From positions 1-64,000 of the forward strand of contig NZ_JAGGNU010000066.1 of assembly GCF_018614915.1 (NCBI RefSeq): a stretch of DNA of 64,000 bases. Reading direction: 5' to 3'. Position 1 is the first letter of the stretch. Each line of letters starts with the position of its first letter. The notes under the pieces are model-generated. The model was not told the DNA's origin. It saw only the letters and a list, made by a program, of their open reading frames with translations, and did not search any database. Position numbers and translations under genes: made by a program. The stretch comes from Variovorax paradoxus (GTDB lineage: Bacteria > Pseudomonadota > Gammaproteobacteria > Burkholderiales > Burkholderiaceae_C). Positions 26,486 through 35,848 of the stretch are shown here, one piece after another.

Positions 26486-29400
26486 TCAGGACAAACTTTC
26501 AATTTTAGGGGCCGGCTGTGCGGCGTCGGCTGCGTCGGCGGGCTGCGCTTTGCGGTGCCAGAGACGCCGGGCCCAGTTCGCCAGGTCGTCCATGTAGCAA
26601 TAGACCACCGGCACCACCACCAGCGTCAGCAGCGAGGAGGTGATCACGCCGCCGATCACGGCCTGGCCCATCGGCGCGCGCTGCTCCGAGCCCTCGCTGA
26701 TCGCGAAGGCCAGCGGCACCATGCCGAAGATCATCGCCAGCGTGGTCATCAGGATCGGGCGCAGCCGTACGCGCGCCGCCAGCAGCAGCGCCTCGGCGCG
26801 CGGCAGGCCCGGCACCGGCGTGCCGTCGGCCGCGACGCCGGGTTCGCGCGAGCGGATCGCGAAGTCCACCAGCAGGATGGCGTTCTTGGTCACCAGGCCC
26901 ATCAGCATCACGATGCCGATGATCGAGAACATCGACAGCGTGGAGCGGAACATCAGGAGCGCCAGCACCACGCCGATCAGCGTGAGCGGCAGCGCCGTCA
27001 TCAGCGCCAGCGGCTGCAGGAAGCTCTTGAACTGGCTGGCCAGGATCATGTAGATGAAGATGATCGCCAGCGCCAGCGCCGACACGGCATAGCCGAAGGA
27101 CTCCTGCATGTTCTTGGTCGAGCCGCTGAACTGCCAGCCGTAGCCGGGCGGGAAGGCGATGCCGGCCAATGCGGCGCGGATGTCGGCCGAGACTTCGCCG
27201 GCCGAGCGGTTCGCCACGTTGGCGTTGATGCTCACCTCGCGCGCCAGCGCGCGCCGGTTGATCTGGTTCGGGCCGGTGGATTCGCGCACCTCGGCCACCT
27301 GCTGCAGCCGCACGATGCGGCTCGAGCCGTCGGCATTGGCGCCCATGGCGGTGCTGACGAAGGGCAGGCGCGCGAGGTCGGCCGGCGCATTGCGCACCTC
27401 GGGCGCGAGCCTCACGTTGACGTCGTAGGTCTGGTCGTCCGGAGCGCGCCAGTTGCCCACCGTGGTGCCGGCCACCAGCGTGCGCAGCGCATTGGCAACC
27501 GGCGCCACGCCGAGCCCGAGGTCGGACGCTGCATCGCGCCGCATCACCACGCTCACGGTCGGCTTGTTCGGCTTCTGGCTCGAATCGAGATCGACCAGCC
27601 CGGGGATCGGGCGGATCGCTTCCATCACCCGCTGCGTGAGCCGTTCGAGCTCCTGCAGGTCGGGGCCCTGCAGCGAGAACTCGATGACCTTGTTGCCGCC
27701 CACCGAGTCACGCAGGCCCACGTGCGTGACCGTGATGCCCGGCACTGCGCGCAGCCGCTCGCGCAGCACGCCGGACATCTCGTCGACGCTGCGCGTGCGC
27801 AGCTTGCGGTCGACCAGGCGCACGTAGATGCTCGCGTAGATCTTGCCCTGGGCATCGCCGGTATTGATGGTCGTGAGCGTGTAGCGCACCTCGGGCATCT
27901 CGCGCAGGATGCCCTCGACCTGCCGAGCCTTGGCCTCGGTCACTTCGAGCGAGGAGCCGACCGGTGTGTAGAAGTTGATCGCGGTTTCCGAGAAGTCGGC
28001 CTTGGGCACGAACTCCGTGCCCAGCAGCGGCACCATCACGACGCTGGCGGCGAAGATGCCGAGCGCCGCGGCCAGCGTGGCGAGCTTGTGCTTGAGCGAC
28101 CAGCGCAGGATGCCCTGGTAGCCCTCGGCGAGCCGGTCGGTCGCGCGGTCGAACCAGCCGGTGACGCGGCCGATGGTCTTGTCGTAGAAGGTGACGGGCG
28201 GGCCGCGCTTGCCGTGCATGTCGATCGCGGGGTCGTGCCAGATGCTGGACAGCATCGGATCGAGCGTGAAGCTCACGAACATCGAGATCAGCACCGCCGC
28301 CACGATGGTGATGCCGAACTCGTGGAAGAACTTGCCGATGATGCCTTCCATGAAGCCGATCGGCAGGAACACGGCGACGATCGAGAGCGTGGTCGCCAGC
28401 ACCGCGAGCCCGATCTCCTGCGTGCCGTCGAGCGCGGCGGCGTACGGCGCCTTGCCCATCTGCACATGGCGCACGATGTTCTCGCGCACCACGATCGCGT
28501 CGTCGATCAAGAGGCCCACGCACAGCGAGAGCGCCATCAGCGTCACCATGTTGATGGTGAAGCCGAACATCGCCATGAACCAGAAGGTGCCGATCAGCGC
28601 GATCGGCAGCGTGAGGCCGGTGATGACGGTCGAGCGCCAGGAGTTCAGGAACAAGAACACGATCAGCACCGTGAGCAGCCCGCCTTCAATCAGCGTATGC
28701 CGCACGTTGTTGACCGCGACGCGGATCGGGCGCGAGGCGTCGCCGATGGGTTCGAGCTTGACGCCCGGCGGCAGCTGCGGCCGGATGTCGGCGACGGCCT
28801 TCACGAGGCCGTCGACCACCGCGATGGTGTTCTCGTCCTGCGCCTTCTGCACCGACAGCAGCAGCGTGCGCTGGCCGTTGTAGAGCGCGAGGCTGTCGAT
28901 CTCCTGCGCGCCGTCGCGCACGGTGGCGACCTGGTCGATGCGGATCGGCGCGCCGCCTCTGCGCATCAGGATGATCTTGCCGAAATCCTCCGGCCGCTCC
29001 ATGCGCGCGTCGACCTGCACCACGCGTTCCTGCTCGAGCGAGCGCACCGCACCCACCGGCAGCGCCTGGTTTTCGTTGCGCACCGCCTCGACCACCTGCT
29101 GCGCGCTGACGCCGAAGGCTTCCATGGCCTGCGGATTCAGGTAGATGTTGATCTCGCGCTTGGTGCCGCCCACCAGCGTGACGGAGCCGACGCCGCGCAC
29201 GTTCTCCAGCCGCTTCTTCAGCACCTGGTCGGCCCAGTTGGTGAGCTCGACGGCGCTCGGCTCCTTGCCCTTCTCGCCTTCGGGCAACACCGCCACCGAC
29301 CACGCCGGCCGCGAGGCCGGATCGAAGCGCAGCACGCGCGGATCCTTCACCTCGTCGCGGAACAGCGGGCGCACTGCGGCGACCTTCTCGCGCACGTCGT

Positions 29401-29716
29401 CGGCTGCCTTGCGGCCATCCACGTAGAGCTGGAACTCGATGATGACGACCGACTGCCCCTCGTAGCTGCGCGAGGTGAGGGCGTTGATGCCGGCGATCGA
29501 GTTGACGCCTTCCTCGACCTTCTTGGTCACTTCGCTCTCGACGATCTCGGGCGAGGCGCCGGGGTACTCGGTGATCACCACCACCACCGGGAAGTCGATG
29601 TTCGGGAACTGGTCGACCTGCAGCCGCTGGTAGGAAAAGATGCCGAGCACCACCAGCGCGAGCATCAGCATGGTCGCGAGGACGGGGTTCTTCAGGCTGA
29701 CGCGCGTGAACCACAT
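26486..29716 (-). CDS. RND-family efflux pump inner-membrane transporter
   Basis: A 1,076-residue AcrB/HAE1-type proton antiporter. It has twelve transmembrane helices in two halves, two large periplasmic loops, a TM4 proton-relay DD pair (GLLIDDAIVVREN) and the TM1 motif LALVVLGIFSYQRL. The sequence TEYPGASPEIVESEVTKKVE is typical of the MdtBC/Acr subgroup. The start at 29716 follows the MFP stop by 13 bp; a longer frame runs through the MFP gene and is rejected. Substrates are likely hydrophobic drugs, inferred from family. Confidence 0.95.
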   Translation of the reverse strand: MWFTRVSLKNPVLATMLMLALVVLGIFSYQRLQVDQFPNIDFPVVVVITEYPGASPEIVESEVTKKVEEGVNSIAGINALTSRSYEGQSVVIIEFQLYVDGRKAADDVREKVAAVRPLFRDEVKDPRVLRFDPASRPAWSVAVLPEGEKGKEPSAVELTNWADQVLKKRLENVRGVGSVTLVGGTKREINIYLNPQAMEAFGVSAQQVVEAVRNENQALPVGAVRSLEQERVVQVDARMERPEDFGKIILMRRGGAPIRIDQVATVRDGAQEIDSLALYNGQRTLLLSVQKAQDENTIAVVDGLVKAVADIRPQLPPGVKLEPIGDASRPIRVAVNNVRHTLIEGGLLTVLIVFLFLNSWRSTVITGLTLPIALIGTFWFMAMFGFTINMVTLMALSLCVGLLIDDAIVVRENIVRHVQMGKAPYAAALDGTQEIGLAVLATTLSIVAVFLPIGFMEGIIGKFFHEFGITIVAAVLISMFVSFTLDPMLSSIWHDPAIDMHGKRGPPVTFYDKTIGRVTGWFDRATDRLAEGYQGILRWSLKHKLATLAAALGIFAASVVMVPLLGTEFVPKADFSETAINFYTPVGSSLEVTEAKARQVEGILREMPEVRYTLTTINTGDAQGKIYASIYVRLVDRKLRTRSVDEMSGVLRERLRAVPGITVTHVGLRDSVGGNKVIEFSLQGPDLQELERLTQRVMEAIRPIPGLVDLDSSQKPNKPTVSVVMRRDAASDLGLGVAPVANALRTLVAGTTVGNWRAPDDQTYDVNVRLAPEVRNAPADLARLPFVSTAMGANADGSSRIVRLQQVAEVRESTGPNQINRRALAREVSINANVANRSAGEVSADIRAALAGIAFPPGYGWQFSGSTKNMQESFGYAVSALALAIIFIYMILASQFKSFLQPLALMTALPLTLIGVVLALLMFRSTLSMFSIIGIVMLMGLVTKNAILLVDFAIRSREPGVAADGTPVPGLPRAEALLLAARVRLRPILMTTLAMIFGMVPLAFAISEGSEQRAPMGQAVIGGVITSSLLTLVVVPVVYCYMDDLANWARRLWHRKAQPADAADAAQPAPKIESLS

Positions 29717-29729
29717 GGGCGTTGTGCGC

Positions 29730-30890
29730 TCAGGGCGCGGCGACCGGCGCGAGGCGCACGGCAGTGCCTTCGCGCAGCGGGCCGACGCTGCCGGCCACCA
29801 CCACCGCGCCGTCCTCGACGCCGCGCACCGCGACCAGCGTCTGGCCGTCGACCTGGCCGCGCTGGCCGGTCTGGACCGCGCGATGCGCAATGCGCCCCTC
29901 GATCACCATCTGCACATAGGGCGCGGGCTTGTCGATGCGAACCGACGACAGCGGCAGTGCCAGCGCGTCGACGCGCCCGACGTCGATGCTGCCCTGCGCG
30001 AACAGGCCCTGGCGGAAGCCGGCGCTGCGGTCCAGCCGCAGGTACACCAGCACGCTGCGGCTGCCGGCCTGCGCGCTCGGATTGACGCGCACCACGCTGG
30101 CGCCCACCTTGCGGTCGGCGCTTGCCGGGTCTGCAGCGCTGCTGCCCTCGATCTGCAGCGTCGCGCGCTGGCCCACGCGCACCGCCACCGAATCGACCGC
30201 GGCGAGCGTGGCCTCGACCTCGATGCGGCTCAGGTCGACCACCTCGATCACGCGCGCGTCGACCGCGACGCGCTCGCCCGGCTGTGCGAGCCGCTGCGCG
30301 ACCTGGCCGGCGAGCGGGCTCTTGAGCACGGTGTCGTTGAGCAACTTGTGCGCCATCTCCACCGCGGCGAGCGCGGCCCGGTGGGTCGAGAGCGCGGCAT
30401 TGAGGTTCGACTGCGAAGTGTCGAGCGCGGTGCGCGAGATGAAGCCCTGGTCGACCAGCGCCTTGTTGTTGTCGTAGGTGCGCTGCGCCACCTCGGCCTG
30501 GGCGCGGGCCGAGTCGGCCTGCTCCTGCGCCTGGCGCACGCGCGACTGGTATTCGACCGGATCGATGCGCGCGACCACCTGGCCGGCCGCGACGGTATCG
30601 CCCTCGCGCAGCGTGAGGCCGACCAGCTCGCCGGCCACGCGCGCCTTGACGAATGCCGAATCGACCGCCTTCAGCGTGCCCGAGATCGCCAGCGTCTGCG
30701 CCAGCTCGCGCCGCGCGGCGCGCACCACGTCGGCCGGCGAGAGCTGCACCACCGTTTCAGCCGGCTTCGATGCCGCGGAGACCGCGGCCTGCTGCGCGCG
30801 GCGCGCCTCGATGGCGCGCAGCACGCCGGCGGCCAGCAGCACGAGGACCAGTGCCGCGACGGCCCACTTGATGACGAGCGACCGCTTCAT
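29730..30890 (-). CDS. RND efflux periplasmic adaptor (HlyD/MFP family)
   Basis: A 386-residue membrane-fusion protein with an N-terminal anchor (LVIKWAVAALVLVLLAAGVL), lipoyl halves (AGELVGLTLREGDTVAAGQV; LKSPLAGQVAQRLAQPGERV), a coiled-coil hairpin (about 120-190) and beta-barrel. It links the RND transporter to TolC. The start overlaps the TetR stop by ATGA. Confidence 0.92.
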   Translation of the reverse strand: MKRSLVIKWAVAALVLVLLAAGVLRAIEARRAQQAAVSAASKPAETVVQLSPADVVRAARRELAQTLAISGTLKAVDSAFVKARVAGELVGLTLREGDTVAAGQVVARIDPVEYQSRVRQAQEQADSARAQAEVAQRTYDNNKALVDQGFISRTALDTSQSNLNAALSTHRAALAAVEMAHKLLNDTVLKSPLAGQVAQRLAQPGERVAVDARVIEVVDLSRIEVEATLAAVDSVAVRVGQRATLQIEGSSAADPASADRKVGASVVRVNPSAQAGSRSVLVYLRLDRSAGFRQGLFAQGSIDVGRVDALALPLSSVRIDKPAPYVQMVIEGRIAHRAVQTGQRGQVDGQTLVAVRGVEDGAVVVAGSVGPLREGTAVRLAPVAAP

Positions 30891-31567
30891 ACGCCTGCCT
30901 TCGGAGGCATGCTAAGCCCGTGGAGCACGGTCTCGGCCTGGGTCGCAAGGTATTTTTCGGGATCGAGATCCGAATCGGCGTCGACGCAGATGACGGCCGA
31001 ATGCTTCCACAGCATCAGGAAGAGCATCGGCGCGATGATGGCGTAGATCGCGTGGTTCACATCGACCGGCGCGAACTCGCCGCTCGCGATGCCGCGCTGC
31101 ACGATGCGCCGCATCAGCGCGTGCCCGGGCCGCACCACCTCCTGACGGTAGAACTCGGCCAGCTCGGGGAAATTGCGGCCCTCGCTCAGCATCAGCTTGG
31201 TGAGGCCCGAGGCCTTGGTCGAGCCCACGCGTTCCCACCAGATGCGCATGCAGTAGCGCAGCATGTCGGAGGTGCTGCCCTCGAAGGCCTCGAACTCCTT
31301 GTTCCACTCGGTGAAGCGGCCGGACAGGTTCTCGACCACCACCGCCTTGAACAGCTCTTCCTTGCTGGGGAAGTAGAGGAACAAGGTACCCTTGGACACC
31401 CCGGCGCGCGCCGCCACCTCCTCGGCGCGGGTGGCCGCGAAGCCCTTGTCGACGAAGAGGTCCAGCGCGGCCTCGAGCAACTCCCCCGGGCGGGCCTCCT
31501 TGCGGCGCTCGCGCTTGGCGCGCGCTGTGCTGCAGAACTTGTCGGCGAGGAAGCGGGGAGCGGGCAT
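30887..31567 (-). CDS. TetR-family regulator of the efflux operon
   Basis: A 226-residue repressor with the N-terminal HTH (LLEAALDLFVDKGFAATRAE, then VAARAGVSKGTLFLYF) and a ligand-binding C-terminal domain of the AcrR/TtgR type. The start at 31567 sits 11 bp from a matching palindrome (31579-31596). Upstream in-frame Met codons would extend the protein through that operator. As first gene of the pump operon it is probably autoregulated and released by pump substrates. Confidence 0.9.
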   Translation of the reverse strand: MPAPRFLADKFCSTARAKRERRKEARPGELLEAALDLFVDKGFAATRAEEVAARAGVSKGTLFLYFPSKEELFKAVVVENLSGRFTEWNKEFEAFEGSTSDMLRYCMRIWWERVGSTKASGLTKLMLSEGRNFPELAEFYRQEVVRPGHALMRRIVQRGIASGEFAPVDVNHAIYAIIAPMLFLMLWKHSAVICVDADSDLDPEKYLATQAETVLHGLSMPPKAGV

Positions 31568-31578
31568 CGAAATTTTAA

Positions 31579-31596
31579 TGACTGACGGGTTAGTAA
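31579..31596. promoter_or_regulatory. Candidate TetR operator
   Basis: Imperfect 18-bp palindrome TTACTAAC-CC-GTCAGTCA (minus strand); six of eight positions per half-site are symmetric. It lies directly upstream of the TetR gene and in an AT-rich patch (TTAGTAATATA) unlike the surroundings, where the operon promoter should be. Binding by the TetR protein is inferred. Confidence 0.6.
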
Positions 31597-31668
31597 TATA
31601 GTGAGCGCCCCTGGGCCCGTCAAGCCGCGACAATGCTGGGTTCGCCAATTTCCACCGCCGGAGCTTTC

Positions 31669-32223
31669 ATGTCCACGCCATCACCGCAATCCGAAACCAT
31701 CGTGCTGGGCGGCGGCTGCTTCTGGTGCACCGAGGCGGTGTTCAACCGGGTGCAGGGCGTGGTGGATGTCGAATCGGGCTACAGCAATGGCGAAACGGTC
31801 AAGCCGAGCTACGAGCAGGTCTGTACAGGCCGTACCGGCCATGCCGAGGTGGTCAAGCTGCAATTCGATCCGGCGCAGATCGGCTTGCGCGAGATCCTCG
31901 AGATCTTCTTCGTCACCCACGATCCCACGAGCCTCAACCGGCAGGGCAACGACGTCGGCACCCAGTACCGCAGCGGCATCTACTACCAGGACGACACGCA
32001 GAAGCAGGTCGCCGAAGAGGTGATCCGCGAGATCGAGGCGAGCAAGACCTACCGCTCGCCAATCGTGACCGAGGTGAAGCCGCTGGCCAACTATTCGACC
32101 GCCGAGGCCTACCACCAGGACTACTTCCTGAACAACCCGAACCAGGGCTACTGCGCCGTCGTGGTCGGGCCCAAGGTCGAGAAGTTCCAGAAGACCTTCG
32201 CGGCGCGGCTGAAGAAGTCCTGA
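31669..32223 (+). CDS. msrA: Peptide-methionine (S)-S-oxide reductase
   Basis: A 184-residue MsrA that repairs oxidised methionine. The catalytic motif GGGCFWCTE has Cys17 as nucleophile; GYSNGETVKPSYEQVCTGRTGHAE and the ...HDPTSLNRQGNDVGTQYRS segment are family hallmarks. ATG 31669 is preferred over an upstream in-frame ATG because the family N terminus begins here. Divergent from the tetR operon. Confidence 0.93.
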   Translation: MSTPSPQSETIVLGGGCFWCTEAVFNRVQGVVDVESGYSNGETVKPSYEQVCTGRTGHAEVVKLQFDPAQIGLREILEIFFVTHDPTSLNRQGNDVGTQYRSGIYYQDDTQKQVAEEVIREIEASKTYRSPIVTEVKPLANYSTAEAYHQDYFLNNPNQGYCAVVVGPKVEKFQKTFAARLKKS

Positions 32224-32239
32224 GCCGTCGTTGTTTCTG

Positions 32240-32611
32240 ATGCGCCTCGCACGCCACCCGATCGGAGCCCGCGCCTTGCTGTGCGTGCTGGCGCTCGCGC
32301 TGTGGTTCGCGATGACGCTCGGGCTGGTGCACCGGACCATCCACAGCCCGCTCGCGGCGCATGCGGCGGCATCCGTCCAGCAGGGCAAGGCCGACCACGC
32401 GTCCCATGGCCTGTTCGCGCTCTTCGGCGACCATACCGACGCCGATTGCCGGCTCTACGACCAGTTGTCCCACGGCCCGGCCGCGCTCTGCGTGCCGGCC
32501 CTCCTGCTGCCGGTCATGCTGCCGGCGGCCACCTTCGCCTATCTCGAGGGCGAAGCACTCGCCCGCTGGGTCGCGCTGTTCGACGCGCGCGGCCCGCCTC
32601 CCGCTCGCTGA
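32240..32611 (+). CDS. Small His-containing membrane/exported protein upstream of zinc receptor
   Basis: A 123-residue protein with an N-terminal hydrophobic segment (ALLCVLALALWFAMTLGLVH), a His-rich middle (HRTIHSPLAAH, DHASHGLFALFGDHTDADC) and a second hydrophobic helix around 85-100. It resembles small DUF2946-like proteins found beside metal receptors, but I cannot assign it firmly. It is 80 bp upstream of the TonB receptor and probably in its operon, which suggests zinc handling. Confidence 0.6.
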   Translation: MRLARHPIGARALLCVLALALWFAMTLGLVHRTIHSPLAAHAAASVQQGKADHASHGLFALFGDHTDADCRLYDQLSHGPAALCVPALLLPVMLPAATFAYLEGEALARWVALFDARGPPPAR

Positions 32612-32691
32612 ATCCCCGCCATGCCGACCGGTTGCTGCACCCGCCTTGCGGGTGGCTGCCGGTCTTCCATCGATTCAACGAGTGTTCCAAC

Positions 32692-34773
32692 ATGTCATCC
32701 AATTTCCGGCGTAACGCCATCGGCGCTGCCGTTCTTTCCCTCTTGTCCTGCGCCGCCTGGGCGCAAGCCTCGCTGCCCGAAGTCACCGTCACCGGCAACC
32801 CGCTCGGCGCCACCGACCTGATCGCGCCGACCACCACGCTCTCGGGCGACCGGCTGCTGCTGCGCTCGCAGTCCACGCTCGGCGAGACGCTCAACGGCAT
32901 GCCCGGCGTCAGCAGCAGCTACTTCGGCCCGAACGCGAGCCGGCCCTCGATCCGCGGCCAGGACGGGGACCGCATCCGCATCCTGCAGAACGGCGGCGCG
33001 GCGCCCGACGCCTCGGCGCTGAGCTACGACCACGCGGTGCCGGTCGATGCGCTGGTCACCGAACGCATCGAGGTGCTTCGCGGCCCCTCGGCGCTGCAGT
33101 ACGGCGGCAGCGCGGTCGGCGGCGTGGTCAACGTGATCGACAACCGCATCCCGACCGAACCCATCGACGGTTTCGGCGGCCGCGCCGATCTCGGCTACGC
33201 GACCGGCAACCGCGAGAAAAGCGGCGGCGTGGTGCTGGAGGGCGGCAACAACCGCTATGCGCTGCACGTGGACGCATTCAACCGCGACGCGGACGACACC
33301 TCGGTGCCGATCGAACTCGGCTGCGAGAGCCCGCGCCGGCCCGGGCTGGCACGCAAGATCTGCAACTCGGCCAACCAGGCGCATGGCGGCGCCGTCGGCG
33401 GCAGCCTGTTCTTCGACCAGGGCTGGATCGGCGCTTCGGCCAGCACCTACCGCAGCGACTACGGCACGGTGGCGGAGGACGACGTCACCATCCGGATGAA
33501 ATCCGACCGCTATGCGCTCGAAGGCGAATGGCGGCCGGGCGGCTTCTTCACCAGCGTCCACGGCAAGCTGAGCCACACCGACTACCGCCACACCGAGTTC
33601 GAGGGCTCGGAGACCGGCACCGTGTTCGCCAACAAGAGCGACGACCTGCGCATCGAGGCGCGCCACCAGAAGATCGGCGGCGTCGAGGGCCTGATCGGCT
33701 TCAGCAGCGAAAGCAACGACTTCTCGGCCGTCGGCGAGGAAGCCTTCGCGCCGCACAGCCGCACGCGCTCGCGCGCCTTGTTCCTGCACGAAGAGCTCGG
33801 TACCTCGTGGGGCCGCCTGAGCTTCGGTGCGCGTACCGAGCAAGTGAAGGTGCGTTCCTTCGGCTACCCGGAAGATCCGGCGGTCACGCGCTTCGCGGTC
33901 GGCGAGCGCAGCTTCAATCCGCACAGCGCGGCCTTCGGCGCGCTGGTCAACCTGGCGCCGCAGTGGCAGCTGACCTCGAACCTGGCCTACACCGAACGCG
34001 CGCCCAAGGACTACGAGCTCTTCGCCAACGGCCCGCACGTCGCGACCGCGGCCTGGGAGCTCGGCGATCCGAACCTGCAGAAGGAGAAGTCGGTCGGCTT
34101 CGACCTCGGCGCCCAGTGGAAGTCCGGCGCCAACAGCGCGCGCGTGAATGCCTACGTCACGCGCTTTCGCAACTACATCGGCCTCACGGGCACGGGCAAC
34201 TTCCGCGACGAGGAGGGCAACGTCAACCCGGCGCCGGTAGCGACCGACGAAGGTCTGGTGTTCCCCGACGTGATGGACGAATTCGTCTACCGCGGCGTGC
34301 GTGCCCGCTTTACCGGCATCGAGGCCAACGGCAATCTGCGCCTGCTCGGCACCGACGGCTTCTCGCGCGCGGCCGATGGCTCCACGCTGGACCTCGAATG
34401 GCGCGCCGACCTGGTGCGGGCGAAGAACACCGACACCGGCGAGCCGCTGCCGCGCATCTCGCCGGCGCGCGCGGGCGCCACGCTGGCCTACGGCGATGGG
34501 CCGTGGACGGCGCGCCTGGGCTTCGACCATTACGCGGCCCAGCGCAGAGTGCCGAGCGTCGGTGCCCGCGAGACCGATGCGTTCACGCTCTGGAATGCGG
34601 CGCTCACCTACCGCATGAAGGTGCAGCGCGCCAACCTCACCTGGTATGCGCGCGTCGACAACCTGACGAACAAGCTCGCCTACAGCGCCACATCGATCCT
34701 GACCACGACGGCTTTCCCGGATGCGCCCTTGCCGGGACGCACGTTGAAGCTGGGGCTGCGCGCGACCTTCTGA
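32692..34773 (+). CDS. TonB-dependent receptor, ZnuD-like (zinc uptake)
   Basis: A 693-residue outer-membrane receptor. It has a signal peptide (cleaved after AWAQ), a plug domain with GVSSSYFGPNASRPSIRGQD and VERIEVLRGPSALQYGG-type segments, and a 22-strand barrel ending in aromatic Phe. The plug sequence SYDHAVPVDALV and a Cys-containing loop (CESPRRPGLARKIC) match the ZnuD group known for zinc import. Regulation by Zur is likely but I see no clear box. Start ATG 32692. Confidence 0.88.
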   Translation: MSSNFRRNAIGAAVLSLLSCAAWAQASLPEVTVTGNPLGATDLIAPTTTLSGDRLLLRSQSTLGETLNGMPGVSSSYFGPNASRPSIRGQDGDRIRILQNGGAAPDASALSYDHAVPVDALVTERIEVLRGPSALQYGGSAVGGVVNVIDNRIPTEPIDGFGGRADLGYATGNREKSGGVVLEGGNNRYALHVDAFNRDADDTSVPIELGCESPRRPGLARKICNSANQAHGGAVGGSLFFDQGWIGASASTYRSDYGTVAEDDVTIRMKSDRYALEGEWRPGGFFTSVHGKLSHTDYRHTEFEGSETGTVFANKSDDLRIEARHQKIGGVEGLIGFSSESNDFSAVGEEAFAPHSRTRSRALFLHEELGTSWGRLSFGARTEQVKVRSFGYPEDPAVTRFAVGERSFNPHSAAFGALVNLAPQWQLTSNLAYTERAPKDYELFANGPHVATAAWELGDPNLQKEKSVGFDLGAQWKSGANSARVNAYVTRFRNYIGLTGTGNFRDEEGNVNPAPVATDEGLVFPDVMDEFVYRGVRARFTGIEANGNLRLLGTDGFSRAADGSTLDLEWRADLVRAKNTDTGEPLPRISPARAGATLAYGDGPWTARLGFDHYAAQRRVPSVGARETDAFTLWNAALTYRMKVQRANLTWYARVDNLTNKLAYSATSILTTTAFPDAPLPGRTLKLGLRATF

Positions 34774-34781
34774 CGTCCTGA

Positions 34782-34876
34782 GGCCCCCCCCGGCTTGCCA
34801 CTTCGTGTGCTTCGCCACCCCCCGAGGGGGAGGCGCGGCCCGCCTTGGGGCGGCCCGGCGGCGGCGGCCTGGCGCC
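34782..34876. repeat. GC-rich dispersed intergenic repeat, copy 1
   Basis: An intergenic block starting with a C-run, containing a CCCCCC-GAG-GGGGG hairpin and ending in the module TTGGGGCGGCCCGGCGGCGG. The same module recurs at 39353-39402. Such elements are common between genes in Variovorax and relatives. It fills the gap between the receptor and permease genes. Confidence 0.55.
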
Positions 34877-34900
34877 AAGCGCCCTGTATGCTCGCCGCCG

Positions 34901-35848
34901 ATGAATTCATCGGTCCTCTCGTCGCTGCTGCCCGTCGTCCTGCTCATCGCTGCGGGCTTCGTGGCAGGGCGGCGGGGCTGGGTCGGCGGCGGCGCGGTGC
35001 GCGAGCTGTCGAACCTGATCTTCCTGCTGTTCGCGCCGGCGCTGCTGTTCCGTGCCATGAGCACGGTGCACGTCGAGCAGTTGAGCCTGAAGCCGGTCGC
35101 GGCCTACTTTCTCGCGGCCGGCCTGATCTTCGCGGCCACCTTGCTGTGGCGCGGCTTCAACCGCACCGCGGCCGTGATCGCGCTCGCCAACACCTTCAGC
35201 AACACCGTGATGATCGGCATCGCGCTGATCGGCCTGGCCTACGGGCCCGAAGGCATGGTGGTGCTGCTGACGCTGATCTCGCTGCACTCGCTGGTGCTGC
35301 TGACCAGCGCGACCCTGGTGCTCGAACTCGCGGTCGCGCACGAGCGGGCGAGTCAGAGCGGGGGCGAGCGTCCAGCGATTCTGCACACGCTGGGCCGCGC
35401 GTTCTACAACGCCATCGTCCATCCAGTGCCGCTGCCGATCATCGCCGGGCTGCTGTTCGCGCAGACCGGCTGGTCTATGCCCGAGGTGATCGACAAGCCG
35501 ATCGCGCTGCTGGGGCAGGCCTTCGGGCCGATCGCGCTGGTCATGGTCGGCCTCACGCTCGCCTTCACCCCCATCGGAACCCATTGGCGCAGCGCACTGG
35601 CGCAGGCGCTGGTGAAGAACGTGGCGCATCCGCTGCTGGTGGCGGGGCTGGGCTGGCTGTTCGGCCTGCGCGGGCTGCCGCTGCAGGTGATGGTGGTGGC
35701 CGCCGCGCTGCCGATCGGCGCCAACGTGTTTCTTTTCTCGCAGCGCTACAAGACCGCCGAAGACCTGGTGACCGCGAGCGTGGCGGTGTCGACCGCGCTG
35801 GCGCTGGTCACGCTGTCGGTCGTGATGCCGCTGGCTGGGCGGCTTTAG
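34901..35848 (+). CDS. AEC (auxin efflux carrier) family permease
   Basis: A 315-residue inner-membrane transporter with ten helices. The N-terminal half contains LIFLLFAPALLFRAMS and NTFSNTVMIGIAL; the C-terminal half contains GPIALVMVGLTLAF and AAALPIGANVFLFSQRY, the AEC signatures. In bacteria the family carries malate or other carboxylates; substrate here unknown. It ends 4 bp past the end of the convergent antitoxin-toxin relic. Confidence 0.88.
   Translation: MNSSVLSSLLPVVLLIAAGFVAGRRGWVGGGAVRELSNLIFLLFAPALLFRAMSTVHVEQLSLKPVAAYFLAAGLIFAATLLWRGFNRTAAVIALANTFSNTVMIGIALIGLAYGPEGMVVLLTLISLHSLVLLTSATLVLELAVAHERASQSGGERPAILHTLGRAFYNAIVHPVPLPIIAGLLFAQTGWSMPEVIDKPIALLGQAFGPIALVMVGLTLAFTPIGTHWRSALAQALVKNVAHPLLVAGLGWLFGLRGLPLQVMVVAAALPIGANVFLFSQRYKTAEDLVTASVAVSTALALVTLSVVMPLAGRL

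Noticed and set aside
26555..30085. Plus-strand open frame of 1,176 codons
   Set aside because: Antisense of the RND pump; His/Arg/Gln-rich composition is typical of high-GC complementary frames.
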